Origin: Chytridium lagenaria
Taxonomy: Eukaryota > Chytridiomycota > Chytridiomycetes > Chytridiales > Chytridiaceae
Length of the DNA stretch: 64,000 nt
Direction: 5' to 3'
Assembly: GCA_025449115.1 (NCBI GenBank)
Contig: JAHLKC010000028.1
Span: 124,001 to 188,000, forward strand
Shown: positions 46,432 through 57,389 of the stretch, piece after piece
How positions within the stretch are numbered: the first letter of the stretch is position 1
How the letters are laid out: the number at the start of each line of letters is the position of its first letter
Notes under the pieces: generated by a model
Databases searched by the model: none
Seen by the model: the letters and a program-made list of their open reading frames with translations, nothing else
Told to the model about the DNA's origin: nothing
Translations under genes and position numbers: made by a program

Positions 46432-47835
46432 CTAAACAACACTTTCAAGTGTTTGAGTCGTCGCACATTCCATCCAAATAAGTTCGTCAGGGATATCAAA
46501 AGGAACTATCTTATCGATATCTGAAATCTCGCCACTCCATTCGAAAGATAGCTAAAGTTTTTGACGCGTGCTTGCCTTAATATCAGTTGGGAAGCAAAGT
46601 TGTGACTAAACCGTGAAGTGAACCGAATATTGCCAGCATGACCCCAACTCTCAGGTATTGATTAATGACAACTTGACAGTATTAACTAAACTAGTGCAGA
46701 GATATAAAGTGGTGTATCTTCACTTCGATCAGAAGAGGAAGCCAAGTGGTTCACAACCAAAAGAATCTTGAAAGGAACACATGATCTAATACAACGAGAT
46801 GAAAGCCATTTAAATACCTATTGCAATATCATCTTCACAGGCTAAAGAATGAAGCACCTTGGCAGCATCATGCATTGCCCTTGATTTTAGTCCCATATCC
46901 GCGAAACGGTAACGGAAATACAATGCCAAACTATCAAACGCTACAAAGCAGACCTTTTGACCCTTAATAGAAACTGAAAACAATATACTACGCGCCGATT
47001 CCTCACTCCCAACCACATTTGGCAGCGCTTTCAGCAACTCCTCTAATTCATCATAATCTAGGATCCTGATGACACGAATGCTTGATAAGTCCATGCCGGA
47101 CCGTTGGCTCACTGTATTAGCCATTTGCTCGAAGCGGTCCATGAAGCAACTTCCTTCAGTGTCTAAATTGTGAACAGAATTAAGGAAAGAGAGCCGTACC
47201 AATGAAGAAGGCATAAGCGTCCTGGTCCCCGCTACGCAACAGGTGAAGATTGACACATAAATGCATGCTTTACTTGTTTAAAGAATCTTCGCACAGGCAC
47301 ATACTCAAGTTGAGACTTTCCAATTTCAAGTGGTCCATACACCTCCGCCAAAAGCCCAAACGGCAATATAGCATCCTGCATGAAGTTGGTATCCCTTTCA
47401 CGGCATTCTTTCGTACAGCTTTAGGTTAAAGCCTGACTATGCACTGTCATTCAAATTTATAGAAACCAGACGCTCACGTGTTTGAATGTTGGCCAGTATA
47501 GCTATCAAATAGTGCACCTCCAGAACCTCGTTTAAGGCAAGCCCATCAAGCCGTCCATGCCACACATCATGAATGTGCAGGAACCCAGCCTTCTCTGCGT
47601 TCTCCTTTATATTTGGTGGAATTTCAGAGAAGATATATGTCTGGACAAAGAGGTGGTTTTGAAACCTGCATTTACTGTTTGGATTTTGTTGGTCACGTAA
47701 GCGTTTATTTAGTCAATTTTGCTCAGTATAAGCAGGGGTTGGAGTGGTGAGAGCATGCAAAATACCATGGCGGATTTCCTGGTGACATGAGCCTGCTGCT
47801 AGCACACCATTACCTTCTACATAATCACTGAAGGT
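46432..47835 (-). CDS. RAD51C-like RecA-family recombinase paralogue
   Basis: N-terminal exons read FSDYVEGNGVLAAGSCHQEI and GFLHIHDVWHGRLDGLALNE. LLAEVYGPLEIGKSQL holds Walker A (G-x4-G-K-S). Next come NLDTEGSCFMDRFEQMANT, the RAD51C-type DTEGSF-DR motif, then RILDYDELEELLKALPNV and the Walker B region KVCFVAFDSLALYFRYRFAD. Later, SWGHAGNIRFTSR matches the GESWGHAATxR signature, and the end reads FQISDIDKIVPFDIPDEL with TAG at 46432-46434. RAD51C works with other paralogues in homologous recombination and crosslink repair. The start codon is unresolved. It is divergent from RPB11, whose ATG is at 47940. Confidence 0.75.
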
Positions 47836-47939
47836 CGCTTGCTATCGCATCTGATCTGAGAGGTCGTTCAACTTGTTAATAATGAGCTCGCAGAATGTCC
47901 CTAATTCTGACGTCGTCACACATTTCTTGATTTCAAGAA

Positions 47940-48477
47940 ATGAACGCACCAGATCGTTACGAGGTAACTTGGTCCGAGGGACAGCATTCATTGCTGTTAG
48001 CCGAGACTCATACGTTCTACACCTTTTTGTATTTAGCTGTTCCTTATTCCGGATGGTCAGTCGAAGGTGACTATGGCCATGGACAGCAAGATTCCGAATG
48101 CTGCACTGTTCACCATTTTGAAAGAAGACCACACCCTTGGGAACATTTTGAGGATGTACAGTATTTGGAATGATGCGATGTCGATAATTAACAACTTAAA
48201 GGCAGCTGTTGAAGAACCCGAAAGTTCTATTTTCTGGATACAAAGTTCCCCACCCTTTGGAACATACCTTTGTTTTGAAGGTTCAAACAACACCAGATGC
48301 CGCCCCGCTTGACACTTTACAAAACGAGATTAATAATTTAATCAACGAGATTTCGAACATCAAGCGCAAGTTTCAGGTGGGAGATTCACGTCTTCAGTAA
48401 TATTTTAACCAGGTTTGCAGGATGAGCTCACTTTACATGAGCTTGGAGGCAATGACCGGATTGATAGCAATTTCTAA
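47940..48477 (+). CDS. RPB11: RNA polymerase II subunit Rpb11
   Basis: The start at 47940 gives MNAPDRYE, then an intron (about 47964-48038) and LFLIPDGQSKVTMAMDSKIP, followed by NAALFTILKEDHTLGNIL, the most conserved Rpb11 block. A second intron follows (donor near 48155), then NPKVLFSGYKVPHPLEHTFV, LKVQTTPDAAPLDTLQNEIN and the C-terminal helix LINEISNIKRKFQ. A short last exon ends SNF at 48475-48477. Rpb11 pairs with Rpb3 as the alpha-like heterodimer that seeds polymerase II assembly. Length and motifs are complete and the frames agree, so this is one of the intact genes. Its stop is 11 bp from that of DRC10. Confidence 0.93.
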
Positions 48478-48488
48478 TCCAGCACTGT

Positions 48489-50031
48489 TTATTTCTTCTT
48501 TTTCCCACCGGCCTTTGCGGTAGCAACCTTTTTCTTTGCGATATCCCTTCTGACTCTGTATCCACGCCACACAGCTTGTATCAAGGTTGCAGCGTCTACC
48601 ATTCGCCTGTATTGTTTTTCTTGTTCCTTTTTAGCCTCCTGTGCCAGTCTCCTCTCCTCCATTATTCTCTCGTATTCTCGTTGCAGCTCGTTATATCTCG
48701 CTTGCAGCTCATCCAGTTGTGCCTTTTCCTCCATGTATATTGCCTTTTTATTTGAGGAAATTATGTCGCGTTACTTTTACCAGACTGTACCAAAGAATAA
48801 AAAAGTAAAATCCTACAGTCAAATCCTCAAGTTCTGATTGCTTTTCCTCCATATCTTGGTCGTATTTATGGATCCAGTTTTCTACTTCGGACTCGATTTT
48901 AAACTTCTTTTTCCGTAACTGCGCCTCCTCCTCTCGATTCTTTTTTGTCAACTCATTCAGCTGTGACTGGAGAGACGAGATCTCTTGTTTTTAAAACAGT
49001 TTCCTGATGCTGTTAAACAAATCTTTTCCTTTTTGGTGAAACCTTCTCCCTTGCGGTTTGCATCTCTTGGTCTTCCTTTTGTTTAGCCGACTTTCCATTC
49101 GCTTCGTTGTTTCCTCAGCCTGCTGCTTAATATCTCTAAGCTCCTCTATGATGATTAACTATTCCGATCTTGAAAGAAAACTACCTTTAAGTCTTCTAAT
49201 GATTTCATTTCTTTTGTTGACTTCAGCTGTTCTTTCTTTCTTGGCCTTCTCCACTTCATCTTTTAAGGCACGAACTTCGTTACTTGTCTAAATAAAGTTA
49301 GCTTGGCCAAAGCAAGATGTTACTCTCTGTTCTTTCGCGATGATTATTGATAACTGGTCTTGGCGAGACTTTTCCTCCTCAACCGTCGTCCTCAGCCTTT
49401 CGTATACGAGACCTTATTTCATTTACCAAGGACTCGAATTGTACAACGTCGACGGTTTGGTTGCCTTCAAGTACTTTAATTGCTGATTGATCCAGGGGTT
49501 TGAATAATATGTCGACAAATGGTCGAGTTAATGTTCGCAGGAGCTTTCCGGTTTCTTTTAAATCAGCCTAAATGTTAAATTTAAATTTGTATGTTAATTA
49601 CTGTATAATCATCTGAGCTAGGTGTGTTCTTTTCCCTTAGAGCTTTCTTCTCCGCAAGGAATTTGTATCTTTCTTCAAGGGTTTTAAAATCCTAGATGTT
49701 TATATTAATAACTTCAGCTTTTTCCCTTCTTCTTCACCTTTATCAAAACAATTGTTTCAGGAAGAAGGGTGTTTGCAGTCCTCCGATCAATGACATCGGG
49801 CAGCGTGTCGACGATAGTAATCTTTACTTGCAGCTCTTGCAACACTGACATGACTCTCTGAGACTCAACATTGGACAGCTTGCTCGAAATCGTGATCTCC
49901 TCATTTCCAACTGGCAAATCAATGAATGCACCTCCTCCCGCACCAACTCCACTGCCATCCTTCTGATGGGATATCGGAGGCAGTGGTGGCTCGCTGGGGA
50001 ACGAGATTGTCTTCCCAATTGTCATGGCCAT
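48489..50031 (-). CDS. DRC10: DRC10/IQCD, nexin-dynein regulatory complex subunit
   Basis: The start at 50031 gives MAMTIGKTISFPSEPPLPPI. The N-terminal helix KLSNVESQRVMSVLQELQVK corresponds to the KLTTIEAKRIMSILDEAIYK-type start of IQCD. Long coiled coils follow, then AQLRKKKFKIESEVENWIHK and YDQDMEEKQSELEDL, almost identical in pattern to human IQCD. The C-terminus carries an IQ motif (AATLIQAVWRGYRVRRD) and a Lys-rich tail. DRC10 is part of the nexin link between outer doublets that coordinates dyneins in motile cilia. Several introns are about 40-60 nt. One or two frame slips occur in 49000-49700. Confidence 0.88.
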
Positions 50032-50081
50032 TTGCAAACAAATCACGAACGACAATCTTTGACAAGGGTTTCATATATGAA
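50032..50081. promoter_or_regulatory. Bidirectional promoter between two axonemal genes
   Basis: About 50 bp separate the start codons of DRC10 (minus) and ODAD3 (plus). I searched for an RFX-type X-box (GTTGCC-ATGGCAAC-like) and see none in the spacer, so the regulator is unknown. Confidence 0.5.
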
Positions 50082-52112
50082 ATGAAGAACAAGAGCCTGC
50101 AAGTGGGACGGCAAATTGAAAAGACCACGTAATCGACGATGAGCTTCATGATCTCAAGCTGAGGTTTGAACTACTAGGTGCGTAGACTTTTACCAGCGAT
50201 GGATGAAGGTCAAAATTCTATAGTATTGTTGTAGAGGGGATCGAAAGGCATACTATGAAACAAGTCAATGGGCTATTCGGCAGAACAAGGAGGAGATTGG
50301 AGGCCTAAGGGGTATAAACAAAGAGCTAGCGAGGCTATAGCTCGATTGAAGAAGGTACTTTTATTAAGCCTTAGTCCTTCGCTGATATTACTTAAGAATG
50401 AAGCCGATTATAACACAAATCGAATGTCCATGACGGAGCTCGAGAAACTTGACCATCGGATCAGCGAATTCATAAAAAGTACGATGAGTTGCAGCAGAGC
50501 GCGATGAAGGAGGGGAGACTTCGGGAAATGACGGATCAATTGGCAGACTTAAAAAGGGAATCTGAGATGGTGAAATCCAACCTGCAAGATTCTCCTCAAG
50601 CAAGGTAGGATCGTTACGATAGGAATGATAAACAACATTACAGGAAATACGTATGCTGAAAATCGCCTTGACAAAGCTATGATCAAATATAACGAAGCCC
50701 AATCCATCAGGAAAACCTACGAACATATCGTAAAAAGGCTACAGGAAGAGCGACTTTCGTTTGATAATCAGCTAGCCAATTTTGAGAAGGCGTTAAAGTC
50801 AAAAAAACAGGACGCTTTAGAATTGAAATGATGTCACGAGACGCAAATCATGCAAAAGAAGTCGCCAAGGTTTGATATCATTTTTTTTCTACACTGTACT
50901 AATAAAATAAGACAGAGCTAGCAAGATTCGAACAGCAAATAAATGAGGAAAGAAAGCAGAGGGAAAAGGACTTACAAACGCGAAAGGAGCTTGTGAAGCA
51001 AAAGATGGAGATTAACGACAAACTGGACAGAAAGGTAACCAAACTACCAGAAACACTCTTTGACTTTGAAGTCTCTTCAACTCGATGATCCAAACGCCGA
51101 GCTAGGCTTACTTCAAGATCCAGTAAGGAACATTATGATGAAGTTAAGGAAAAGAAAATGGCAGAATATGAGGAGATCATGAGGTTGATTAAGGAAGCTA
51201 CGGGTGTCTCCAACATCAACGAAGTTATCGCAAAATTCCAATCCCAAGGCGACACTCATAACCACTTGTCTCAGCTTCAGAAGCAGAACGAGGCGCGCTC
51301 CAACGAACTTAAAGTCAAAAAAGCCTCTATTCTAGCCGAATATGAGGATCATAAATATACAGGAGAATCTAAGAACGCGCACTCACAGAGAATCATTGAG
51401 GAGTTTCAAACACATCTACAGGAAGCCAAAGCTCGTATGTTTGAGGCGAAGCACAAATACGAGCGTATGGCTAAGTTGCTCACAAATACCAAGGCCGGAA
51501 TTCAGCACTTGACTGATAAATTGGACACGATCCAACTGGTACGTAGCGCGTCACTTTAATTTTCTAAGAATAAAGCCCGATAAAGCTCCAAAACCACCGA
51601 TATCAGACACTACTATCAAGCAAGTTCTCGACTTTTGCAGTGCCAAATTGGAAATGCTCACAACTGGTTTGGAAGGAAAGGAGCTCCCAGAGGTACTTTA
51701 AATATCATACACTGTTGTTAAGTGTTTTTTTTAAGGCACCACAGCCAACCCCCAACCAGCAGCCACCCGGAGAGCCTGTCAGCATCCTACAGGTTAGCCC
51801 CGCAACCTTACCTACCTTCAACACGCGTGTCAAGCTGCGGCCTGTTGAGTTTGAGGAGGAGATCCTTGACGGTGAGACCGCTTTTCTATGAATACTTTGT
51901 TAACCTTGTAAAAGAAGAAGATGAAAATGATGATGAATACGGAGAAGTTCCGGACCGCGAGACCATTAAGAAGCACACAAACCAAATGTTGAATGCACGT
52001 CTGAAGACAAAGCAAGCTAAAAAGGCTAAGAAGAAGAAGGTATAGTTGAACGAATTAATAGGCCTTGCTGATGCGTGTTTTCGCTGAAGGTGAAGGAAGA
52101 CGCCGAGGATTG
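50082..52112 (+). CDS. ODAD3: ODAD3/CCDC151, outer dynein arm docking complex protein
   Basis: ATG at 50082 opens MKNKSLQVGRQIEKTT; after one slip, DDELHDLKLRFELL, then an intron of about 54 nt and EGDRKAYYETSQWAIRQNKE, a hallmark of CCDC151 (EGDRKAFYESSQWTIKKN). Coiled-coil exons follow, including YAENRLDKAMIKYNEAQSI and YEEIMRLIKEATGVSNINEV, AKFQSQGDTHNHLSQLQKQN. The C-terminal part (APKPPISDTTIKQVLDFCSA) ends in a charged tail RLKTKQAKKAKKKK plus VKEDAED at 52110-52112. The protein helps fix outer dynein arms to doublet microtubules. An AATAAA signal lies at about 52140. One or two frame slips. Confidence 0.88.
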
Positions 52113-52172
52113 ATGTACATCAACATAACTAAAAAACTAAATAAATAAATCCATTAGTAGTTTGATTAGGTG

Positions 52173-53240
52173 ATGATGGACCAATTGAAAGAAACAGTGG
52201 CGAGCCTTGCTCTCGAGAAATCGGACGTCGATGAAAACAACGCATCACTTCGCTTTTCATTAAGAGTGCATTGATCAAATGCTCTTTCAACATCTGACTG
52301 TATGCATTTAGGCACTCTTATCCATCTTCAACCACAAGATCAGAGTCTCCACAAACCTGTTCGACCTCACCCGTTCACTGTTTCCAATCGAGCATGGGAC
52401 TTTGTAAGCGAAACACTATTGAAGACTCGATGTCAGGATGCAAGATCGTACTTGACAACGATCGACAGTAGCGTTGCAAAGGATTCTGAGAAGCTTGCTC
52501 ACTTCATCAAACTCGGACTTTTACAACAATCTTTGGGGCAATGGGATGGAAGTTCTTTTAAAAGACAAGACGGCAGTTGCTGCAACATATGAACCGTCCG
52601 CTTTGTTAAGGAATGAAGGGGATCTCGACGATGGTGGAGATGTTGAAGGATTTGAATAGACGGAGTTTCAAATCTTCTTGAAGCCATCATCAAAGTCGTT
52701 TGTGGAAGCTGCTTCAACTACTGCAACATCACTTGCGACGAATGCTCTTGGGATTGGATTATCTACGGTCGCGGTTGCCAAAGAAAAGATGGAAACCTTG
52801 GGAAAGGCAGCTTTAAATTCGGTGGATACATCTCGTTTCGCATTTCCATCAGCATCTCGCGTGGCCTCGAACAAGCCGTCTCCTGTGCCATCACCACAAG
52901 ATCCTGATGCGCCTCTTGGAGAGATTGAGATTTTGAGAAAGGAGCTTGCCGCTCTCGTCTTTTGAAAAAGGTATTTTTTGATTATCTTATTTAAAACCTC
53001 CTTATCGAAGACCCTCCTGCACCTAGAAAAAGAGCAAAAGCTTTCTGCACAAATAGAGCTTGTTTCAGCAAAGCATAGCCGGGACTTGGAAATATCTAGC
53101 TGAAGGCGAAGGCTTTAAAGCTGGAAAAACAGAATGTTGAAATTCAGGAACGGCATAAGGTATTGTATAGATTTGATGTTCAACTATTTACCCCACGCTA
53201 GAATGAAGTAATGGAATTACGCCAGGAAATGGCTTTTTGA
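52173..53240 (+). CDS. RUN-domain coiled-coil protein (RUFY-like)
   Basis: ATG at 52173/52176 opens MDQLKETVASLALEKSDVDE; the next exon has NRAWDFVSETLLKTRCQDAR, then KLAHFIKLGLLQQSLGQWDE and AVAATYEPSALLRNE. The pattern W-x-F...L...I-x-x-x-L-x-x-x-L...YEP-x-A-L is that of RUN domains, as in RUFY and RUNDC proteins. The C-terminal half is Ala/Ser-rich, then coiled coil (LHLEKEQKLSAQIELVSAKH, KALKLEKQNVEIQERHK) ending NEVMELRQEMAF at 53238-53240. RUN proteins usually bind small GTPases or kinesins in vesicle traffic. No FYVE finger is seen before the end. Multiple short exons and slips. Confidence 0.6.
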
Positions 53241-53354
53241 TCAAGAAGCAAGCGTCAGCGTACTCTTTTTTTAATTGTTGATATTATCCAATTGTGTATA
53301 TTCATAGTGCCATTAGTGCTGCTCTAAATAGATTAAGAACAGTTTAGGTTACTT

Positions 53355-55080
53355 TATTACCTTGATCTGGAGTCCACCTTGTTGTTTTGTGTTCAACGTG
53401 ACCGGTGAAGTCAACCCAATGGGGATATCTTTGGAGTTATTGCGGCCTTCGCTATAACCGTTTGAACTCCTCACTAAAACCGTTTTAGGTACAATTACAT
53501 AAAAATACGAATTACTCTTTCTGCGCCCGCATTGCGTCAATTGTTGGCTCCGGAGATTTAAAGGACTCGTTTCTGTTGTTGCTCTGGCCAGTTGGAGTAA
53601 ATTATTGTGTCGTGGGATCCCTGACAAGGCCCCCGACATTCCCTATAAAGCAGCTCACAAACCTCTCATGTAACACAACAATAAATAGTTTGGAGTTTTC
53701 ACGGACTTCAGTCTCCTTTCCTTGTAGTCCTCATAGGAGACTTCCGTCTTCATATTGTAAGGAGCGACTTTACCGTCAACCTGCGGAAGTATTCTATGAA
53801 ATCGGATCTCCATTGCTCATACCGTGCAACTCCTTTTTACCGATAGCTTCTTTTGTTATTTCTGACGGAGGCATTCCGATTTGTGACATTGTATCCTGCC
53901 ATGTAATGAGAATAGCTAAAAAGGCGACGATATCAGGAGATTCCGAAATACTGTTACCTGCGACAATAAAATCTGGTTTGTTATGACCCGTTGTGCGCTC
54001 CCGGAGAGTATTTGCGCGAAAAGCATAGTGATTTAGCATTTATCGTGCTTTATTTGCGGAAGTCTCGTCCTTAAATTCGCGAACAGTAGAAAGGCTCCGT
54101 TCAGATGCGCTATCACTCTTAACATCTTGCAAATAAGCTTCCTTTTTTCCCTCATTGTCACAAGGATGTGAATGGCTTTTTTTATAATTTTTGGCGGACT
54201 TACGGCTCGACGTCTTGGAATGCGTCCAACCTTGACCCAATTATGACACTCGGAACTGCATGGCAGACTTTGAGATCATCGCTAAAATAACCGAAAAAAA
54301 AAAATACTTAGTTTTTATACATATGAGCTGGAATCTGGATGATCCGGTCCATATTTTTATTGGAAAACGCGCGCAAAGCCTCTGGTCTTTTTGCTCCTCT
54401 TTGCTCTAAACCATCAAGTAATATCTTTACTCGTGCTTGGATTTTTTGAATGAAAAGCTCTACTTCGCGGATTGGTTCGGAGGGCTTTCAAAGCTTTTTA
54501 GTTTATGTAGCGAAAAGGGTATAAAAACTTTTGACAGGTCCGCAACGGCAACGAATGATGACATATATGCACATTTGCTTCGGTGATGGTCTGCAAGACG
54601 TTCCTGCCGCTACATGAAAGTAAGAATTGCATTAGAACATGGAATCTTACCCAACTCCCAAATATGGCAGAAATCCTAAATTGTGCCTCTCGTACTTCTG
54701 CATTTCTGAAAAAAGATAAGGTGTATTTCTTCATAGTAGTACATATGCCCAATCGCACAATTTACTCCAGTCCAACAGTTGGACCCGGAGGATCATCTTA
54801 GCAAAAATCAAACTGTAAACTTTAAAGACTTCTAAAACCTATATTTCGTAGCCGATAAATGAGAGTAGTCTTCCCTGTCTGCTTGCTTCCAACAACAATA
54901 AGAATTGTCTCCACCCCCTCGTCGGCGCGCCTATCAACAGTCTGCCTCAACCCGGTAGCACCCAACTTGATCCTCCACCCTTCTTCTCCCTTTCCTTTCC
55001 TCCTTTACTAGTGTCCAGATATCTTTCCGCGACGATTTTGCGAGTCCGTCTGGGGAGCCGCTGAGGTTCGGATTCCACAT
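53355..55080 (-). CDS. DYNC2LI1: DYNC2LI1, dynein-2 light intermediate chain
   Basis: A start at 55080 gives MWNPNLSGSPDGLAKSSRKD then IWTLVKEERK, matching the family's opening helix. Walker A follows as VETILIVVGSKQTGKTTLIY. Later pieces are RGTIQDFCHIWELG (human: KDIAHFWELGGG), a C-terminal region DFIVAGNSISES, and DTMSQIGMPPSEITKE, which matches the SFDQIGxPPxPE motif. The protein is the light intermediate chain of cytoplasmic dynein-2, the retrograde intraflagellar transport motor. The gene is broken into many short exons with frame slips. The 3' limit is uncertain. Confidence 0.78.
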
Positions 55081-55114
55081 TTTCTCTGTTTTGACAGTCG
55101 AGATTGTCATTAGC
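55081..55114. promoter_or_regulatory. Bidirectional promoter between DYNC2LI1 and CATIP
   Basis: About 34 bp lie between the two predicted ATGs. No recognisable X-box or TATA is seen. The 5'-UTRs must be very short or overlap the opposing gene. Confidence 0.45.
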
Positions 55115-56468
55115 ATGTCCCAGATAGCAACATTTACTGAGCCTGAAAGCATCCCGTCTCTAGAAGATGCACCAGAGGTGACGTTGTCAGAGCAAGCAAC
55201 GGAGGGATCGATACAGTTTTTGAAAGAATTAGGTATCAAAGAAATTTGGGATAATGTTCAAATTAATGTTTTAAGGGAGTACTGTGAGGAAGGAGCTTTT
55301 CTTCACGGACAAAGTCCCTTTATTTTCAAAAGAGGATGGCGAAAGAACACAAGTAGGGCATTCCGTGATTATCGTCAGCGAAGGAATCGCAAGGGGAAAG
55401 TCATGCTATTTCGTGAGCATCAACACGGAAGCAAAGCTTTCTTCGACGACATCTGTCAGCAGCACAATCACCGCTTACGTTAGCACTCAATTGGATACCA
55501 TCTCTCAATCCGTCTACGAGATTAGCACCAACTCCGAAAGATTTGAAGAGCATATAATGGAGGCTATTTTAGATCCAAGTGGGCGTTTGGTGGTGTCTGA
55601 GTCGACCACTGATAAACCCGACAGCTGTGCCAGTGTTTCCAGTAGGGCGAATCGAGGATTGATTTTGGATGGTGAAAACACAGCACTTAATGCATAAGCT
55701 TAATATTGTATTGTATTAGGGGCCGAAAGTGTTTTGTTCAGAATTCTCGCGTGCCATCGCGCACCTCAATGGTTTGGTTTCTCACACACGCGCAAGGACA
55801 GATCCGAAAAAAAAGCTACAGCGTGACGCCTGGAACCTCCCGTAAATCGCCCATTCAAACAGTGGACAAGGTCACAAGAATTAACACCTCAATCGACTTG
55901 AAGAATAACGGCAGGCTCTGGATATAGAGATCCTGACCAGCCATTCAGTAGTTCTGTGGACGTTTCAAAAGATACCGCTCTTTCCATTAGCGATCTTGTG
56001 AGACAGGCGAGAGCGGACGACGGATTTGATGACAATATTGAGGATGCGCGATGCGAGGCATATTTTCTTTCAAATGGGCATTGTGTCTATTTGTCTCGAA
56101 GCATGACAGATTGGATCGGAGAGCTTCCCATTCACCTGAAACAGGTAAAAGTCTCAGCAAAGGCATATAATAACCACTATCAAAAGGCGAGGCTGCACCA
56201 GCGGATTCGCTCGACACAAAAGACTTTGGCGGAAACATTGAGCTTCTCTCGGAGTTCAAGCAAAAGAGGGTATGCTTCCCTAATTTTGAAATGAACGCTA
56301 TCTAACCAAGCTCAGAGAGAAATCCGGATTGCGCACACCAAATATCTGGCTCAGCATCCAGAGCTTAGACAGATTCTCGCAGACTATCTCCAATTACTCC
56401 TTCACAGAAAACCTCAAAATGTGTTTGAATTCACGTCAACCTGGCTACGTCCAAAGAAATCCGAATAG
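55115..56468 (+). CDS. CATIP: CATIP, ciliogenesis-associated TTC17-interacting protein homologue
   Basis: ATG at 55115 gives MSQIATFTEPESIPSLEDAP then ATEGSIQFLKELGIKEI. After a slip near 55290, FFTDKVPLFSKEDGERTQVG is followed by HSVIIVSEGIARGKSCYFVS and STITAYVSTQLDTISQSVYE, which match the CATIP pattern (GEEVGEF, GEPCLLVHANS, SIVAYLSRRLETLEQQ). Next come LACHRAPQWFGF, CEAYFLSNGHCVYLSRSMTD and the C-terminal REIRIAHTKYLAQHPELRQI, then DYLQLLLHRKPQNVFEFTS, equivalent to the human SYLRQHPEAHALISDFLLFL-type block. CATIP is linked to actin organisation and ciliogenesis in vertebrates. The stop is at 56466-56468. Two or three frame slips. Confidence 0.8.
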
Positions 56469-56487
56469 GATACTAAAATATAATAGA

Positions 56488-57250
56488 TTATAAGTCTTTT
56501 GCCGTCTTCTCGTCTTCAGCATCAACTTCTTCCCATAAATCCCCATCTCGTATCAGATCCATGTAGGTTCTAATTAATTTACCAAGTCTGGCTTAAGACC
56601 TAGTGTGCTTAGGTTGTTTTTTGGAGCGTCTTCAGCAACCTCTTTAACCCGTGCCATTTCCCTTAACTCCTTTCTTGCATGGAGTTTCGCCATAGGGTTA
56701 TCTTATCGTGGCGATGTCTCAATTATTGTAAAGCTTTCTTCATGCAAACTTCTTGCGCAGCTACCTCCCAGACTCTTTTCAGATTCCGTGGAACTGCAGA
56801 TCACTGAGATTCCAAAATAATACAGCCATTTCCTTCCAAGCCATGTAATCTTGCTGTCGTCCCTCAGGTCTTTCTAATCCCAACAGCATCCGACGTCCGC
56901 CCACACAACCCCAATATTTGACCTAAAAGCATAATACTTGGATCGTTGAAGTTGTAACTAATCAAGCATTGCAAGGGCATCCTTTTGTCGACCAAGACGA
57001 ATGGCACTTCGAGCACCAACATCGTAAACATCGAAATGTTGAATTGGTTTTTTGCGTTGTTGTTGGCCTTCGATCCAGCGACGGACAGATCAAAGGCACC
57101 TTGATAGTCTTTTTGAGGTATTGCGTTATTAGCTTAGGACCTTTGGGACCGAGCTTGGTCTGGATTGGCATCAAAGCTCAATCCAGTTTTAAGAACCACT
57201 GCCAATGAGTATGAAAAGATACATGCAGATAATCTACCCCGTCCGTCACA
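56488..57250 (-). CDS. Unidentified helical, possibly TPR-like protein
   Basis: Read from about 57250 downward, the pieces are YQGAFDLSVAGSKANNNAKN, VGARSAIRLGRQKDALAMLD, NDPSIMLLGQILGLCGR, RPEGRQQDYMAWKEMAVLFW and a charged end LIRTYMDLIRDGDLWEEVDA with stop at 56488-56490. The A-x-x-A-x-x-L-G-R pattern suggests short helical repeats. I cannot name the family. The gene is convergent with CATIP (19 bp between stops) and divergent from prefoldin 5. Confidence 0.5.
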
Positions 57251-57389
57251 TTTCTAGCCTTATAGTTTGCAGCAGGCGCGGCGGCCGCTCTTGGCCTCCT
57301 CTCGTCGTCTCGCAAATGTCAATGTTGAAAATATCCATTATTGTTCATTTTACAAGAAGAACTCGTCGGACGAAAAAACAAACTACAAT

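Noticed and set aside
50032..50081. RFX X-box in the axonemal bidirectional promoter
   Set aside because: No inverted GTTGCC/GGCAAC half-sites at the required spacing in the interval.
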